The notes beneath the pieces are model-generated. The model searched no databases. It saw nothing but the letters and a program-made list of their open reading frames with translations, and was not told where the DNA came from. 64,000 nucleotides of DNA from Hyphomonadaceae bacterium (GTDB lineage Bacteria; Pseudomonadota; Alphaproteobacteria; Caulobacterales; Hyphomonadaceae): the NCBI GenBank assembly GCA_016714495.1, contig JADKDU010000027.1, forward strand, positions 248,001-312,000, written 5' to 3'. The position numbers and the translations under genes were made by a program. Each line of letters starts with the position of its first letter. Positions within the stretch are counted from its first letter, which is position 1. Positions 54,656-63,929 of the stretch are shown here, one piece after another.

Positions 54656-55441
54656 ATGGAATACGCCGGCGGACGGTTGATTGTGGCCCAGGATGGCCCG
54701 ATCGGCTGGATCACGTTCAACCAGCCGGAGCGGCTGAACGCCGTTCGGCGGGACATGTGGGATGACCTGCCCGCCGCCGTAGCCGACCTGACGTCCCGGT
54801 CGGGCGTACGCGCCATCGTGGTGAAAGGCGCCGGCGACAAGGCTTTCATCTCCGGCGCCGACATCGCGGAGTTCGACATCCAGCGCAATAACGCGGTCAC
54901 GAACAGAAGCTTCACGTTGGCTGTCAGCGCCGCGACGGCTTCGCTGATCGAGGCGCGTGTGCCTGTGATCGCCATGATCAACGGTTTCTGCATTGGCGGC
55001 GGCATGGTGATCGCCAGCGCCTGCGATATCCGGATCTGTTCGGAAGCATCGTGCTTTGGCGTTCCCGCTGGCAAGCTTGGGCTCGGCTATGAACTCGACA
55101 ACTTTGCGCGGCTGCAATCGATCGTAGGCCGCGGCGTCGCGATGGAGATGGTGGCGACAGCGCGGCAATACTCGTCGCAGGAGGCGCTGGCCGCCGGATT
55201 CGTCAATCGGGTGGCGCCGGTTACAGATCTCGAGAACGCGGTCCGCGACATAGTGGCGATGATCGTAACAAACGCACCGCTCAGCATCGTTGCCGCGAAG
55301 CTCTCAAGCCGCGCAGCCATCGACCCCTTGATGGAAGTGGAAGCGCAGCAGGCAATCGATATCTGTTTCGACAGTGAAGATTTCCGTGAAGGGCGCACCG
55401 CCTTCCGCGAACGCCGCTTGCCGGCTTTCAAAGGCAGATGA
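54656..55441 (+). CDS. Crotonase-family protein (enoyl-CoA hydratase-like)
   Basis: This 261-aa crotonase has the oxyanion-hole parts KAFISGADIAEF and INGFCIGGGMVIASACDIRI. At the catalytic positions it reads FGVPAGKLGLGYELDNFARL, so the usual first Glu (PEI...) is Ala. Only the Glu of GYELD could act, so hydratase activity is uncertain and a different acyl-CoA reaction is possible. ATG 54656 gives family length. It is followed after 10 nt by an acyl-CoA synthetase. Confidence 0.85.
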   Translation: MEYAGGRLIVAQDGPIGWITFNQPERLNAVRRDMWDDLPAAVADLTSRSGVRAIVVKGAGDKAFISGADIAEFDIQRNNAVTNRSFTLAVSAATASLIEARVPVIAMINGFCIGGGMVIASACDIRICSEASCFGVPAGKLGLGYELDNFARLQSIVGRGVAMEMVATARQYSSQEALAAGFVNRVAPVTDLENAVRDIVAMIVTNAPLSIVAAKLSSRAAIDPLMEVEAQQAIDICFDSEDFREGRTAFRERRLPAFKGR

Positions 55442-55451
55442 GGAAGATGGT

Positions 55452-57002
55452 ATGACAACGGCGGCGCAGCTTCTCGACCAGCCATTTGCGACGATGCCGG
55501 AAATGATCCGCGCGCACGCCGTGGAGCGACCAGCCCACATCGCGTTGGGCGACGGCGAGCGCACGCTGACCTTTGCGCAGTTCGATGCGCTAGTTGATCG
55601 GGCAGCCGCCGCGCTTCAGCGCGACGGCATCGGCGACAAGGGCGCAGTGGCAATCTGCGGTCCGTCATCAATCGAGTATGTCTTGACGTTTGTCGCGGCG
55701 CTTCGCATTGGCGCGGCAGCCTGCCCGCTAGCGCCTTCATCGACGCCGGAGCAGCTTGCCGCGATGGTGCGCGATTGCGGCGCAGGCCTGCTGTTTGTCG
55801 ATGATAGCGTGTCGGCGGCGCTCGACACGGTGGTCGAGAAGCTCAGCGTGAAACGCGTATCCCTCGAAGGCATGGCGAATCCTTCGTTCGCTTCATGGCT
55901 GGTCGCCGCAGGCGCCAAGCCTGCACCGGTTGCAATCGATCCTGATCAGACCTTCAACATCATTTATTCGTCAGGCACGACGGGTACACCGAAAGGTATA
56001 GTTCAGCCGCACAAAATGCGATGGGGCCATGTGCGCCGGTCCGAAACGCTGGGCTATGGACCTGATGCGATCACCATTGTCTCGACGCCGCTTTACTCGA
56101 ACACCACGCTTGTCAGCCTGATCCCCGCGCTCATGCGCGGTGGGACGGTTGTATTGATGCAAAAGTTCGACGCCCGGGGCTTTCTCGAGCTGTCCCAGAA
56201 GCATCGCGCCACGCATGCGATGCTTGTGCCGGTGCAGTTTCGGCGCCTGATGGATCTGCCGGATTTCGGTGCGTTTGATCTTTCCAGCTACCGTATGAAG
56301 ACCTGCACAAGCGCACCCTTCCCGGCTGACCTGAAAGCCGATGTGCTGAAGCGCTGGCCTGGTGGGCTCGTCGAGATCTATGGCATGACCGAAGGTGGAG
56401 GCTCATGCCTGCTGCGCGCGCATGAGTTTCCCGACAAGCTGCACACGGTTGGCCAACCGGCGCCGGGCCATGACATTCGAATCATCGGTGAAGACGGGCG
56501 CGAGGCGCCGCGTGGCGAGACGGGCGAGATTGTCGGACGATCGATGTCGATCATGACGGGCTATCACAACCAGCCAGAGAAGACGGCTGAGGCCGAATGG
56601 TTCAGCCCAACAGGCGATCGCTTCATTCGCACAGGCGATGTTGGCCGATTTGACGAGGACGGCTTCCTCGTTCTGGGTGATCGCAAGAAGGACATGATTA
56701 TCACCGGTGGATTCAACGTCTATCCGAGCGACCTCGAGGCCGAGCTTGCGAAGCATCCAGCCGTGACCGAGAGCGCGGTCGTCGGCATTCCGTCGCGTGA
56801 ATGGGGCGAGACGCCCGCGGCATTCATTGTGTTGCGGCCCGACGCCGCGGCGACGGCCGAGGAATTGCGCACGTGGATGAATGCGCGTGTTGGCAAGACG
56901 CAGCGGCTGACTTACGCGACGATCGTGGATGTCTTGCCGCGTTCGTCCATTGGCAAGGTGCTGAAACGGCAGCTCAGGGACGAGTTCAAGCCCGACGCCT
57001 GA
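55452..57002 (+). CDS. Acyl-CoA synthetase (AMP-binding)
   Basis: This ANL ligase of ~516 aa has the P-loop IIYSSGTTGTPKG near residue 170. It also has VEIYGMTEGGG (A5), IRTGDVGRFDEDGFLVLGDR (A7/A8 hinge), ITGGFNVYPSDLE and a C-terminal catalytic Lys in SSIGKVLKRQL. AGGAAGATGGT precedes ATG 55452. The preceding crotonase and following ligase suggest an acyl-CoA or aromatic-acid degradation operon; the substrate is not evident. Confidence 0.9.
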   Translation: MTTAAQLLDQPFATMPEMIRAHAVERPAHIALGDGERTLTFAQFDALVDRAAAALQRDGIGDKGAVAICGPSSIEYVLTFVAALRIGAAACPLAPSSTPEQLAAMVRDCGAGLLFVDDSVSAALDTVVEKLSVKRVSLEGMANPSFASWLVAAGAKPAPVAIDPDQTFNIIYSSGTTGTPKGIVQPHKMRWGHVRRSETLGYGPDAITIVSTPLYSNTTLVSLIPALMRGGTVVLMQKFDARGFLELSQKHRATHAMLVPVQFRRLMDLPDFGAFDLSSYRMKTCTSAPFPADLKADVLKRWPGGLVEIYGMTEGGGSCLLRAHEFPDKLHTVGQPAPGHDIRIIGEDGREAPRGETGEIVGRSMSIMTGYHNQPEKTAEAEWFSPTGDRFIRTGDVGRFDEDGFLVLGDRKKDMIITGGFNVYPSDLEAELAKHPAVTESAVVGIPSREWGETPAAFIVLRPDAAATAEELRTWMNARVGKTQRLTYATIVDVLPRSSIGKVLKRQLRDEFKPDA

Positions 57003-57006
57003 TCGA

Positions 57007-57059
57007 ACGGCCGCAATTGCCCCGCGCCCGTTCGCGGCCGTATGTTCCGACCATACGGC
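57007..57059 (+). promoter_or_regulatory. Two mutually exclusive hairpins between ligase genes
   Basis: ACGGCCGC (57007-57014) can pair with GCGGCCGT (57034-57041). GCCGTATG (57037-57044) can pair with CATACGGC (57052-57059). The two stems share bases 57037-57041, so only one can form at a time. The second stem ends 24 nt before ATG 57083 and overlaps the region upstream of its ribosome site. It resembles an attenuator but no leader peptide or T-run is visible. Confidence 0.45.
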
Positions 57060-57082
57060 GGTAACAGCCATTGCGCGGGCGG

Positions 57083-58663
57083 ATGCGTATGATCCAGACG
57101 GACACTCTCACGGACGAGCAGCTGATCGCCCAGGGCATGACCGTGGCGGCTCATGCACGACGAATGCCTGAACGGCTGGCGATCATCTCGCCGAATGGAA
57201 ATCTGACATGGGCGCAACTCAATGCACGCGCCAACCAGCTGGTGAACCTGTTCCGCCGGCGGGGCCTGCAACCCGGCGACGGGGTGGCGCTGCTTGCGCA
57301 CAACGGTCCGGAATTCGTTGAGGTATGGGCCGCGGCGCAGCGGGCTGGACTTCGCCTTACCGCCGTGAACTGGCACCAATCACCTGAGATCATCGCCTAC
57401 GTTGTCGAAAACAGCGATGCGAAGGCGCTCATCTCAAGCGGACGCTTCGCGGCCGGTGCAACCGAAGCGGCGAAGCTCTCGGACAAGCTGATCGTGAAAC
57501 TAGCGTTTTCCGGGACCATTGCATGCTTTGACAATTACGAAGCGGCGATTGCGACCGAAAGTTCCGCGAACATCGAAAGCCCCGCGCAAGGCTCGACCAT
57601 GCTCTACACGTCCGGAACGACCGGACGTCCCAAGGGCGTCTTCCGCAGACAGCCTGCTGTCTCGCAACTCACGGCTGTCTGCAACGAGACGGCGAAGTGG
57701 CGCGCAGACGTCGACGCCTCGCTGGTCACCGGGCCGCTCTACCACGCGGCGCCGCTTGGCATCAATTTCGCGATTCCGATCGCGGCCGGGGTGACGGTGA
57801 TCCTGATGGACAAGTGGGATGCGGAGGACACGCTTCGCCTGATCGAAACGCACGAGGCGACGCACACGCATCTGGTGCCCACGATGATGCATCGGATGCT
57901 TCAGCTGCCAGAAGTGACGCGTAACAAGTATGATGTCAGCTCGATGCGTTGGATCATCCATGGCGCAGCGCCCTGCCCGGCCCACGTCAAGAAGGCGATG
58001 ATGGATTGGTTCGGGCCGATAATCTATGAATACTATTCCTCGACCGAAGGCGGCGGGGTGTTTGTCGGACCTCATGACTGGCTGAAAAAGCCCGGAACGG
58101 TCGGCAAGGCTGTGCCGGGCGTCGAGATCAAGCTGCTCGACAATGACGGCACGGAAGTCCCTCAGGGCGCTGAGGGTCTTATCTACGTGAAAGCGCCGAC
58201 GACTGGCCGTTTCGAATATTACAACGAGCCAAGCAAGACCAACGCGAGCTATCGCGGCGACTGGTTCACGCTCGGTGACATGGGTCGCCTTGATGCGGAC
58301 GGGGACCTCTTCCTGACCGGTCGCACAGCCGAACTCATCATCTCGGGCGGGGTGAATATTTATCCCGTTGAAATCGACGAGGTGCTTATCCGCCATCCGG
58401 ACATTGCAGACGCTGCTGTCGTCGGGGTGCCGAACGAAGATTGGGGCGAAGAGATCAAAGCAGTTGTTGAACTGAAGCCGGGCGTCGACCGGTCGGCTAA
58501 AACGATCCAGTCAATCCTCGATTTTGCGAGGGATCGCCTGCCCGGCTTTCAGCGTCCGCGAACGGTGGAGTTCGTCGACGCCCTGCCGCGCAATGCGGCC
58601 GGCAAGGTTCTGCGGGCGCAGGTCCGCGCGCCCTATTGGGTTGGGCGCTCGCGAAGCATCTGA
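57083..58663 (+). CDS. Acyl-CoA synthetase (AMP-binding)
   Basis: This ~526-aa second ligase has MLYTSGTTGRPKGVFRR as P-loop, near residue 173. It also has YEYYSSTEGGGVF (A5), FTLGDMGRLDADGDLFLTGR, IISGGVNIYPVEIDE and NAAGKVLRAQVR with the catalytic Lys. It differs clearly from the preceding ligase, so the two probably act on different acids. Possible starts are TTG 57071, ATG 57083 and ATG 57089. A hairpin follows the stop after 13 nt. Confidence 0.9.
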   Translation: MRMIQTDTLTDEQLIAQGMTVAAHARRMPERLAIISPNGNLTWAQLNARANQLVNLFRRRGLQPGDGVALLAHNGPEFVEVWAAAQRAGLRLTAVNWHQSPEIIAYVVENSDAKALISSGRFAAGATEAAKLSDKLIVKLAFSGTIACFDNYEAAIATESSANIESPAQGSTMLYTSGTTGRPKGVFRRQPAVSQLTAVCNETAKWRADVDASLVTGPLYHAAPLGINFAIPIAAGVTVILMDKWDAEDTLRLIETHEATHTHLVPTMMHRMLQLPEVTRNKYDVSSMRWIIHGAAPCPAHVKKAMMDWFGPIIYEYYSSTEGGGVFVGPHDWLKKPGTVGKAVPGVEIKLLDNDGTEVPQGAEGLIYVKAPTTGRFEYYNEPSKTNASYRGDWFTLGDMGRLDADGDLFLTGRTAELIISGGVNIYPVEIDEVLIRHPDIADAAVVGVPNEDWGEEIKAVVELKPGVDRSAKTIQSILDFARDRLPGFQRPRTVEFVDALPRNAAGKVLRAQVRAPYWVGRSRSI

Positions 58664-58675
58664 GCAAAAAAGAAA

Positions 58676-58695
58676 AGGGCGGCCGAAGCCGCCCT
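58676..58695 (-). terminator. Factor-independent terminator, minus strand
   Basis: AGGGCGGC (58676-58683) pairs with GCCGCCCT (58688-58695) around CGAA. The A-rich stretch before it (AAAAAAGAAAA) becomes a T-run on the minus strand, so it best terminates leftward dctA transcription. It may also protect the 3' end of the rightward ligase mRNA. Confidence 0.7.
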
Positions 58696-59016
58696 GTTCG
58701 ATAGTGGAAGCCATCAGCGCGTCTGCCTGCAAAGGTCAGCGCACTGAGCAGCTCTGTTGGGTATTCCTCACTTCAGAATGCCAACTCGTTCGACGCCGGT
58801 CCTGACTCCGGCGCGAATTTCTCGCACGGAAAATTTGCGGGCTTCAATCCCAATATTACGCGGTAGTATCAAGCTGCCGCCGGCTGTTGCGAAACCGACA
58901 CAAGGAATTCCCTGCAGAGGGCCGCTTTAATGCAATTTCGCCCCCTGGTCGGGATGCTCGCCGGGGAAGTATAAACGGAGCCCGGCCGGACACGCGCGTA
59001 ATCATAGTGGCGCAAG
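58696..59016. other. Gap between terminator and dctA stop
   Basis: About 320 bp downstream of dctA. The open frame at 58887-59120 (+) is Arg/Pro-rich, overlaps dctA antisense and looks spurious. The region may be a long dctA 3' UTR. I see no other signal. Confidence 0.5.
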
Positions 59017-60462
59017 CTAATCCGGATCGCGCTCGATGGGCGAGGCCGCCAGCGGAAGCGGAGCGCTATTCATCGCTGCCCGCAGGCGGTCTCGATCGAG
59101 CGCGCCTTCCCAGCGGCTGACCACGATGGTGGCCACGGCGTTGCCGACGAAATTGGTTAGCGCACGGCATTCGGAGAGGAAGCGGTCGACGCCGAGGATA
59201 ATGGCCATGCCGGCAATCGGGATCGACGGAAGTACGGCCAGCGTTGCGGCCAACGTGATGAAGCCAGCCCCTGTCACGCCTGCTGCGCCTTTCGAGCTGA
59301 GCATGGCGACGAGCAGCAGGATGACCTGATCGCCTATGCTCAGCGGCGTATTGGTCGCCTGCGCGATAAAGAGCGCGGCGAGAGTCATGTAGATGTTGGT
59401 GCCGTCGAGGTTGAAGGAATAGCCGGTCGGCACTACCAAGCCGACGACCGGGCGTGCGCACCCTGCCCGCTCCATCTTTTCCATTAATGCCGGTAGCGCC
59501 GATTCTGATGACGACGTTCCGAGCACCAGGAAGAGCTCTTCCTTCAGATACCGGATCAGCTTGAAGATGTTGAAGCCTGCCCACAGGCCGACGGCGCCGA
59601 GAATCACCAGAACGAACAACAACGATGTCAGCCACACAGCGCCGATCAGCTTTGCGAGTTGCGCGATCGCGTCGACGCCCTGATCGGCAATGATGAAGGC
59701 GAAGGCCCCGAACGCGCCAATTGGCGCGGCGCGCATCAGGATGGCAACCATCTTGAACACGGCGGTGCTGAATGCGGCGAGCACATCCACTGCCTGCTGC
59801 GCGCGCGCGCCAACTGACGCCAGTGAAATCCCGAACACCACGGCGAGAAAGAGCACGGGCAGAATGCTGTTGCCAGTGAACGCGCCGACGAAGGTCGTCG
59901 GCACGATATCGCTGATGAAGCCAAGGACAGTCATGTCGTGTGACTGTTGCTCGTAGCCATGCACACGCTCAACTGCGGTTGGATCGAGCGAGGCAGGATC
60001 GATGTTCATGCCGGAACCCGGCTGAAACACGTTGGCGACGACGAGTCCGACGATGAGAGCCAGTGTGGAGAAGGTCAGGAAGTAGGCAAAAGCCTTGAAG
60101 ACAACCCGGCCCAGCTTGCCGAGGTCACGCATGCCGGCGATGCCGATTGCGATGGTCAGGAAGACCACCGGCGCGATGATCATCTTCACGACCTTGATGA
60201 AGAGGTCGCCCAGCGGTTTGAGGTATTCACGCACCCAGCCGTGCTCGGCGATTGGGACCTGCTTTGTCATAGGTTGCAGGGTCGAGGGGTCGATTGGCGC
60301 CTGCCCGGTTGCCGGGTCGATCACGGTAACGGTCTGCCAGAGCGGAAAGAAGGCGCCGATCAATCCGCCGGCCAAAATCGCGAACAGCACCTGGAAATAG
60401 AGCTGCGTATAGAACGGCCCTTTGCGCTGCTGGCCTGCGGCCGGCGCGTCGATAACGGCCAT
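59017..60462 (-). CDS. dctA: DAACS family dicarboxylate/amino acid:cation symporter
   Basis: This 481-aa symporter has about eight membrane helices and family motifs: LGDLFIKVVKMIIAPVVF, FLVLGTSSSESALP (the serine-rich re-entrant loop), VVPTGYSFNLDGTNIY (TM7 substrate/cation region) and LTNFVGNAVATIVVSRWEG. A ~50-residue periplasmic insert after the first helix (residues 45-75, DPATGQAPIDPST) is longer than in E. coli DctA. It likely imports C4-dicarboxylates or glutamate/aspartate. It lies 122 nt downstream of secF. Confidence 0.92.
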   Translation of the reverse strand: MAVIDAPAAGQQRKGPFYTQLYFQVLFAILAGGLIGAFFPLWQTVTVIDPATGQAPIDPSTLQPMTKQVPIAEHGWVREYLKPLGDLFIKVVKMIIAPVVFLTIAIGIAGMRDLGKLGRVVFKAFAYFLTFSTLALIVGLVVANVFQPGSGMNIDPASLDPTAVERVHGYEQQSHDMTVLGFISDIVPTTFVGAFTGNSILPVLFLAVVFGISLASVGARAQQAVDVLAAFSTAVFKMVAILMRAAPIGAFGAFAFIIADQGVDAIAQLAKLIGAVWLTSLLFVLVILGAVGLWAGFNIFKLIRYLKEELFLVLGTSSSESALPALMEKMERAGCARPVVGLVVPTGYSFNLDGTNIYMTLAALFIAQATNTPLSIGDQVILLLVAMLSSKGAAGVTGAGFITLAATLAVLPSIPIAGMAIILGVDRFLSECRALTNFVGNAVATIVVSRWEGALDRDRLRAAMNSAPLPLAASPIERDPD

Positions 60463-60584
60463 ATCCTATCCCTCCGCCCCGAAAACCTGCGCCCCGCCCG
60501 CAGGAATGGCGCCGCATAGTCCAGGTACAGTAATCGGGCCGGCGCAGCGCGCTAGCCCCTTTGCCGATCCTGCGGCGTGCTCGC

Positions 60585-61538
60585 TTAGGGCGCCGCTTTG
60601 GAAGTCGCTTCCGCGCCCGTGTACTTGTAACCGGGCAAGCGGCCTGGCAGATGGATCAGCATCGGCGCGGCGACGAAAATCGACGAATACGTGCCGATGA
60701 CGATGCCGAACACGATCGAGATCGCGAAGCCGAACAGGACCGGCCCACCAAGGAACGCCATTGACGCTGCCGCGATCATTGTCGCCAGCGACGTGATCAG
60801 GGTGCGCGACAGCGTTGAGGTTATCGAAATGTCGATGACCTGGGTGATGGGCAGCTTCTTGTACTTCTTCAGCATTTCACGGATGCGGTCATAGACGACG
60901 ACGGTATCGTTGATCGAGTAACCCGCGACGGTCAGCACGCCTGCGACAATGGTCAGGTCGAAGGTCAGCTGGGTGATAGAGAACAGGCCCACCACCGCGT
61001 ACACGTCGTGGAAGGTCGTGATGAAGGCGCCGGTGCCGAACTTGATCTCGAAGCGGAACCAGACATAGGCCCCGATCGCCAGCACGGCGAGCACGGCGGC
61101 CAGCACACCGCTCATGAATAGTTCGCCGGAGACTTTCGGGCCGACAACCGCCGGAACCTGCACGTCGACGCCTGCACCTAGAATCTCTTTCACCTTTGCC
61201 GAGATGGCGGGCACTTCGTCTGCGCCGGTTTCCACCGGCAGGCGAATGATCACGGTATTGCCGTTGTTAGAAGTCGTGACGACGCTTTCTTCAAAACCTG
61301 CCTTGGCAACTTCGTCCCGGACCTTGCCGACATCGAACGGGCTGGCTTGCGTCGCTTCGATCTGGACGCCGCCGGTAAAGTCGAGGCCCATGTTGAGGCC
61401 CTGTGTCGCGAGCGAAATGGTGGTGACGAGGAAGATGACGCCCGTCACGATGAAGCCGATCCAGCGGATCTTCATGAAGGGCAGCGGCTTCGTCTCGTCG
61501 AACTGGGTCTTCTTCGACCCCGGCTTATCCCACCACAT
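60585..61538 (-). CDS. secF: Protein-export membrane protein SecF
   Basis: SecF works with SecD to drive late protein export using the proton gradient. The 317-aa protein has helix 1 (IRWIGFIVTGVIFLVTTISL), the GLNMGLDFTGGVQIE motif, and five further helices, one including VAGYSINDTVVVYDRIRE, and MIAAASMAFLGGPVLFGFAI. secD normally lies directly upstream. Here the upstream neighbour is exoD in the opposite direction, so secD must be elsewhere. Confidence 0.94.
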   Translation of the reverse strand: MWWDKPGSKKTQFDETKPLPFMKIRWIGFIVTGVIFLVTTISLATQGLNMGLDFTGGVQIEATQASPFDVGKVRDEVAKAGFEESVVTTSNNGNTVIIRLPVETGADEVPAISAKVKEILGAGVDVQVPAVVGPKVSGELFMSGVLAAVLAVLAIGAYVWFRFEIKFGTGAFITTFHDVYAVVGLFSITQLTFDLTIVAGVLTVAGYSINDTVVVYDRIREMLKKYKKLPITQVIDISITSTLSRTLITSLATMIAAASMAFLGGPVLFGFAISIVFGIVIGTYSSIFVAAPMLIHLPGRLPGYKYTGAEATSKAAP

Positions 61539-61675
61539 CAGCGTCTCTTGCCTGAACGGTTAGCGGCATGATCCCGTCCCGGACCGGCCATTTCGGCCAC
61601 TGCGCTACCAGTTGAGACTGAAAAGCGCCATCCAAAATGTCTGGAACTGGACACCCCGCCACGGGTAGGAAGTGG

Positions 61676-62365
61676 ATGCTCAGTTCCGACAGTAAGGCCC
61701 AATTGACCGAGATTCCCGCCCTTTCCGAGGGACAGTCCGCCCATCCCGGCCAAAGGACATCCGACCTGCTGTTGAATGCGGTGCGTGGGGATAGCGAGCG
61801 CGTGACAATCGCGGAGATCCTGGACGCGTTGGACGCCCGGGCGTTTGGGCTCGCAACGTTGATTTTCGCGATTCCCTCTGTGATTCCGATGCCGCCGGGC
61901 GTCCCGACAGTGGTGGGAGTCGCCCTGCTCATCGTGTCAATCCAGATGGTGATCGGCCGGCAGGAGCTCTGGCTGCCGAAATTCCTGTCCAAACGGGGTT
62001 TTTCCCGCAAATCTCTGGTTTCTGGCTTCGAGAAGATAAAGCCACAGCTGGAATTCATCGAGAAGTTCGCACGGCCTCGCCTTTTCTTTCTGACGGGCCA
62101 GGCGGCGACGATCACAATCGGCGTAGTGATCATGATGATGGCGACCATCCTGATCCTCCCCTTGCCGCCTGGCGGCAATTTCCCTCCGGCGTTGGCCTGC
62201 GCAGTCCTCGGCATGGGCTTGGTGGAGCGCGACGGCGTCATCGTGCTCCTGGGGGTGGTCGTGACGGCTGCTGCCTCAGTGGCAGCGTATTTCCTTGTCG
62301 CCCTCCTGATCGGCGCGCTGCCCGGCATCACCAACTGGTTTGCGACGGCCTTTGGCGCCACTTAG
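61676..62365 (+). CDS. exoD: ExoD family membrane protein
   Basis: This 229-aa membrane protein resembles ExoD of rhizobia, implicated in exopolysaccharide production and alkali tolerance. The hallmark is TIAEILDALDARAFGLATLI followed by FAIPSVIPMPPGVPTVVG, with four to five hydrophobic segments. ATG 61676 has TAGGAAG upstream; ATG 61637 is an alternative. It is divergent from secF. Confidence 0.82.
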   Translation: MLSSDSKAQLTEIPALSEGQSAHPGQRTSDLLLNAVRGDSERVTIAEILDALDARAFGLATLIFAIPSVIPMPPGVPTVVGVALLIVSIQMVIGRQELWLPKFLSKRGFSRKSLVSGFEKIKPQLEFIEKFARPRLFFLTGQAATITIGVVIMMMATILILPLPPGGNFPPALACAVLGMGLVERDGVIVLLGVVVTAAASVAAYFLVALLIGALPGITNWFATAFGAT

Positions 62366-62393
62366 GTCCCAATTGGGACTACATTGTCGACAA
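62366..62393. promoter_or_regulatory. Two adjacent palindromes between exoD and EF-hand gene
   Basis: GTCCCAATTGGGAC (62366-62379) is a perfect 14-bp palindrome. TTGTCGACAA (62384-62393) is a perfect 10-bp palindrome four bases later, with a further CGACAA at 62399-62404. They start just after the exoD stop and could be operator sites or a transcript-end stem for exoD. Confidence 0.4.
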
Positions 62394-62495
62394 TCTGCGA
62401 CAACAAAGGGCCAGTCGGGCGCATTCCTGCGACAGGTGCCGCTCAGAGTCTCCGTCATAGGGCGACACTGATCGCCGTTTTTGGAGACGCCTCCC

Positions 62496-63094
62496 ATGAA
62501 GTTTCGTTTGCTTGCAGTTGCGACACTCGCTCTCGCCGCCGGCGCTGCGTCGGCCCAACCGCCAGCGCCGGCGGATGCCCCACATGGTCTTGGACGCGGA
62601 CCCGCCGGCTTCGGCCTGCTGGAATTCGACGCCAATGCCGACGGCAAGCTCACCAAGGCAGAGTTCGACGCCGCCCAGCGCGCTCGCTTCACCGAGATTG
62701 ACGTCAACAAGGATGGAACTGCGACAGCCCAAGAGTTCCAGACGGTGCGGAAGGCGAAGGGCGAAGCACGCCGCGCCGAAATGACCAGGACCCGCTTTGC
62801 GGCGCTCGACACAGACAAGAACGGCCAGGTGAGCCAATCGGAATTCGCAGCCGGCTCGGCGCGCCCTGACGGATATAAAGGTCCCCGGCATGGCGGGCGA
62901 GGCCCCGGAATGGCCGGACGGCCTGGCCTTGATGGGGCAAAGCTCCCCGGACAGCGGGACGCCGACGCTGACGGGAAGATGACGTTTGCCGAGTTCAGCG
63001 CCCCGGCGCTGAAGCCTTCGCTCGAGCCGACACCAATAAGGACGGAACGGTCACGATCACCGAATTGCAGGCGGTGAAGCCGGGACGCAACTGA
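62496..63094 (+). CDS. Secreted five-EF-hand calcium-binding protein, frameshifted near the end
   Basis: A signal peptide (ends GAASAQ) is followed by four EF loops in frame: DANADGKLTKAEF, DVNKDGTATAQEF, DTDKNGQVSQSEF and DADADGKMTFAEF. A fifth loop, DTNKDGTVTITEL, appears in the next frame if one G is restored near 63014 (CTGAAGCC to CTGAAGGCC). The product then ends at TGA 63092-63094, about 199 aa. Each loop keeps Asp at 1, 3 and 5 (Asn in places) and Glu at 12. A 'calmodulin-like' periplasmic calcium binder or buffer is inferred. Confidence 0.85.
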
Positions 63095-63216
63095 TCGCAA
63101 GGACCGAACTCTCGTCTCTCTCCCCAACGAGGGTTCGCCTTGACGGCGCAGTCGCCTGTTGCATCGGCTTGGTCCGATGCAGCAGGCTGACGCTGTTTTA
63201 AGATACTGGAAGCCTC

Positions 63217-63929
63217 ATGAACCAGAGCCTGTTGATCGTGGAAGACGAGGCCGCAATCCGCGAGCCGCTGGTCAAATATTTCGAGAACAACCATTTCCGC
63301 GTGAAAGCGGCGTCGAACGCCGCCGACGCCAGGGCGATGCTGGCGGCGCATGCATTCGATCTGGTGATCTCCGACATCATGATGCCAGGCGAGGACGGCC
63401 TCAGCCTGTGCCGGCATATCAGTCCACCAGCAATCTGCCCGTGATCCTGCTGACAGCGCGCGCCGAAGAGCTGGATCGCATTCTCGGCCTTGAGGTTGGC
63501 GCCGACGATTATGTCGTGAAGCCTTTCTCGCCGCGCGAACTGCTTGCACGCGTGAAGGCCGTCGTGAGGCGCACCAATAGCCTGCCGCCCAAGCAGGTTT
63601 CACCCGAGACTGCAGCCTATGCATTCGGAGACTGGGTGCTCAAGACTGGCGAGCGCGAACTGGTCGGGTCAGATGGGCTGAGTGTGCCGCTATCGTCTGG
63701 TGAGTATACTCTTCTGCTGACGCTGGTAGAGCGGCCCAAACTCGTGCTCACGCGGGATCAGCTTCTGGACCTCACGCAAGGACGGGAAGCCGGCGTGTTC
63801 GACCGTTCGATCGACAATCAGATCAGCCGGCTTCGCCGCAAGATCGAAGACGATCCCAAGGTGCCGAAATACATCAAGACGGTCTGGGGCGGCGGCTATA
63901 GCTTCGCCACCGAGGTGAGGAAGCTTTGA
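63217..63929 (+). CDS. OmpR-family response regulator, one-base frameshift
   Basis: The receiver domain starts MNQSLLIVEDEAAIREPLV, with phospho-acceptor Asp in LVISDIMMPGEDGLSLC. The frame breaks near 63420 (CATATCAGTCC should be CATATCCAGTCC). One added C joins TSNLPVILLTARAEELDRIL, the Lys of DYVVKPFSPREL and the winged-helix DNA-binding domain (SSGEYTLLLTLVERP, RSIDNQISRLRRKIEDD, IKTVWGGGYSF). The restored length is 237 aa. It is followed immediately by its kinase. The regulon is unknown; OmpR/PhoB subfamily. Confidence 0.9.

Noticed and set aside
58887..59120. 77-aa plus-strand frame antisense to the dctA end
   Set aside because: Arg/Pro-rich shadow of dctA with no start signal.
62452..62475. 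CCGTCATAGGGCGACACT as a fourth Pho box before the EF-hand gene
   Set aside because: Only one half-site fits; the second half and spacer do not match.
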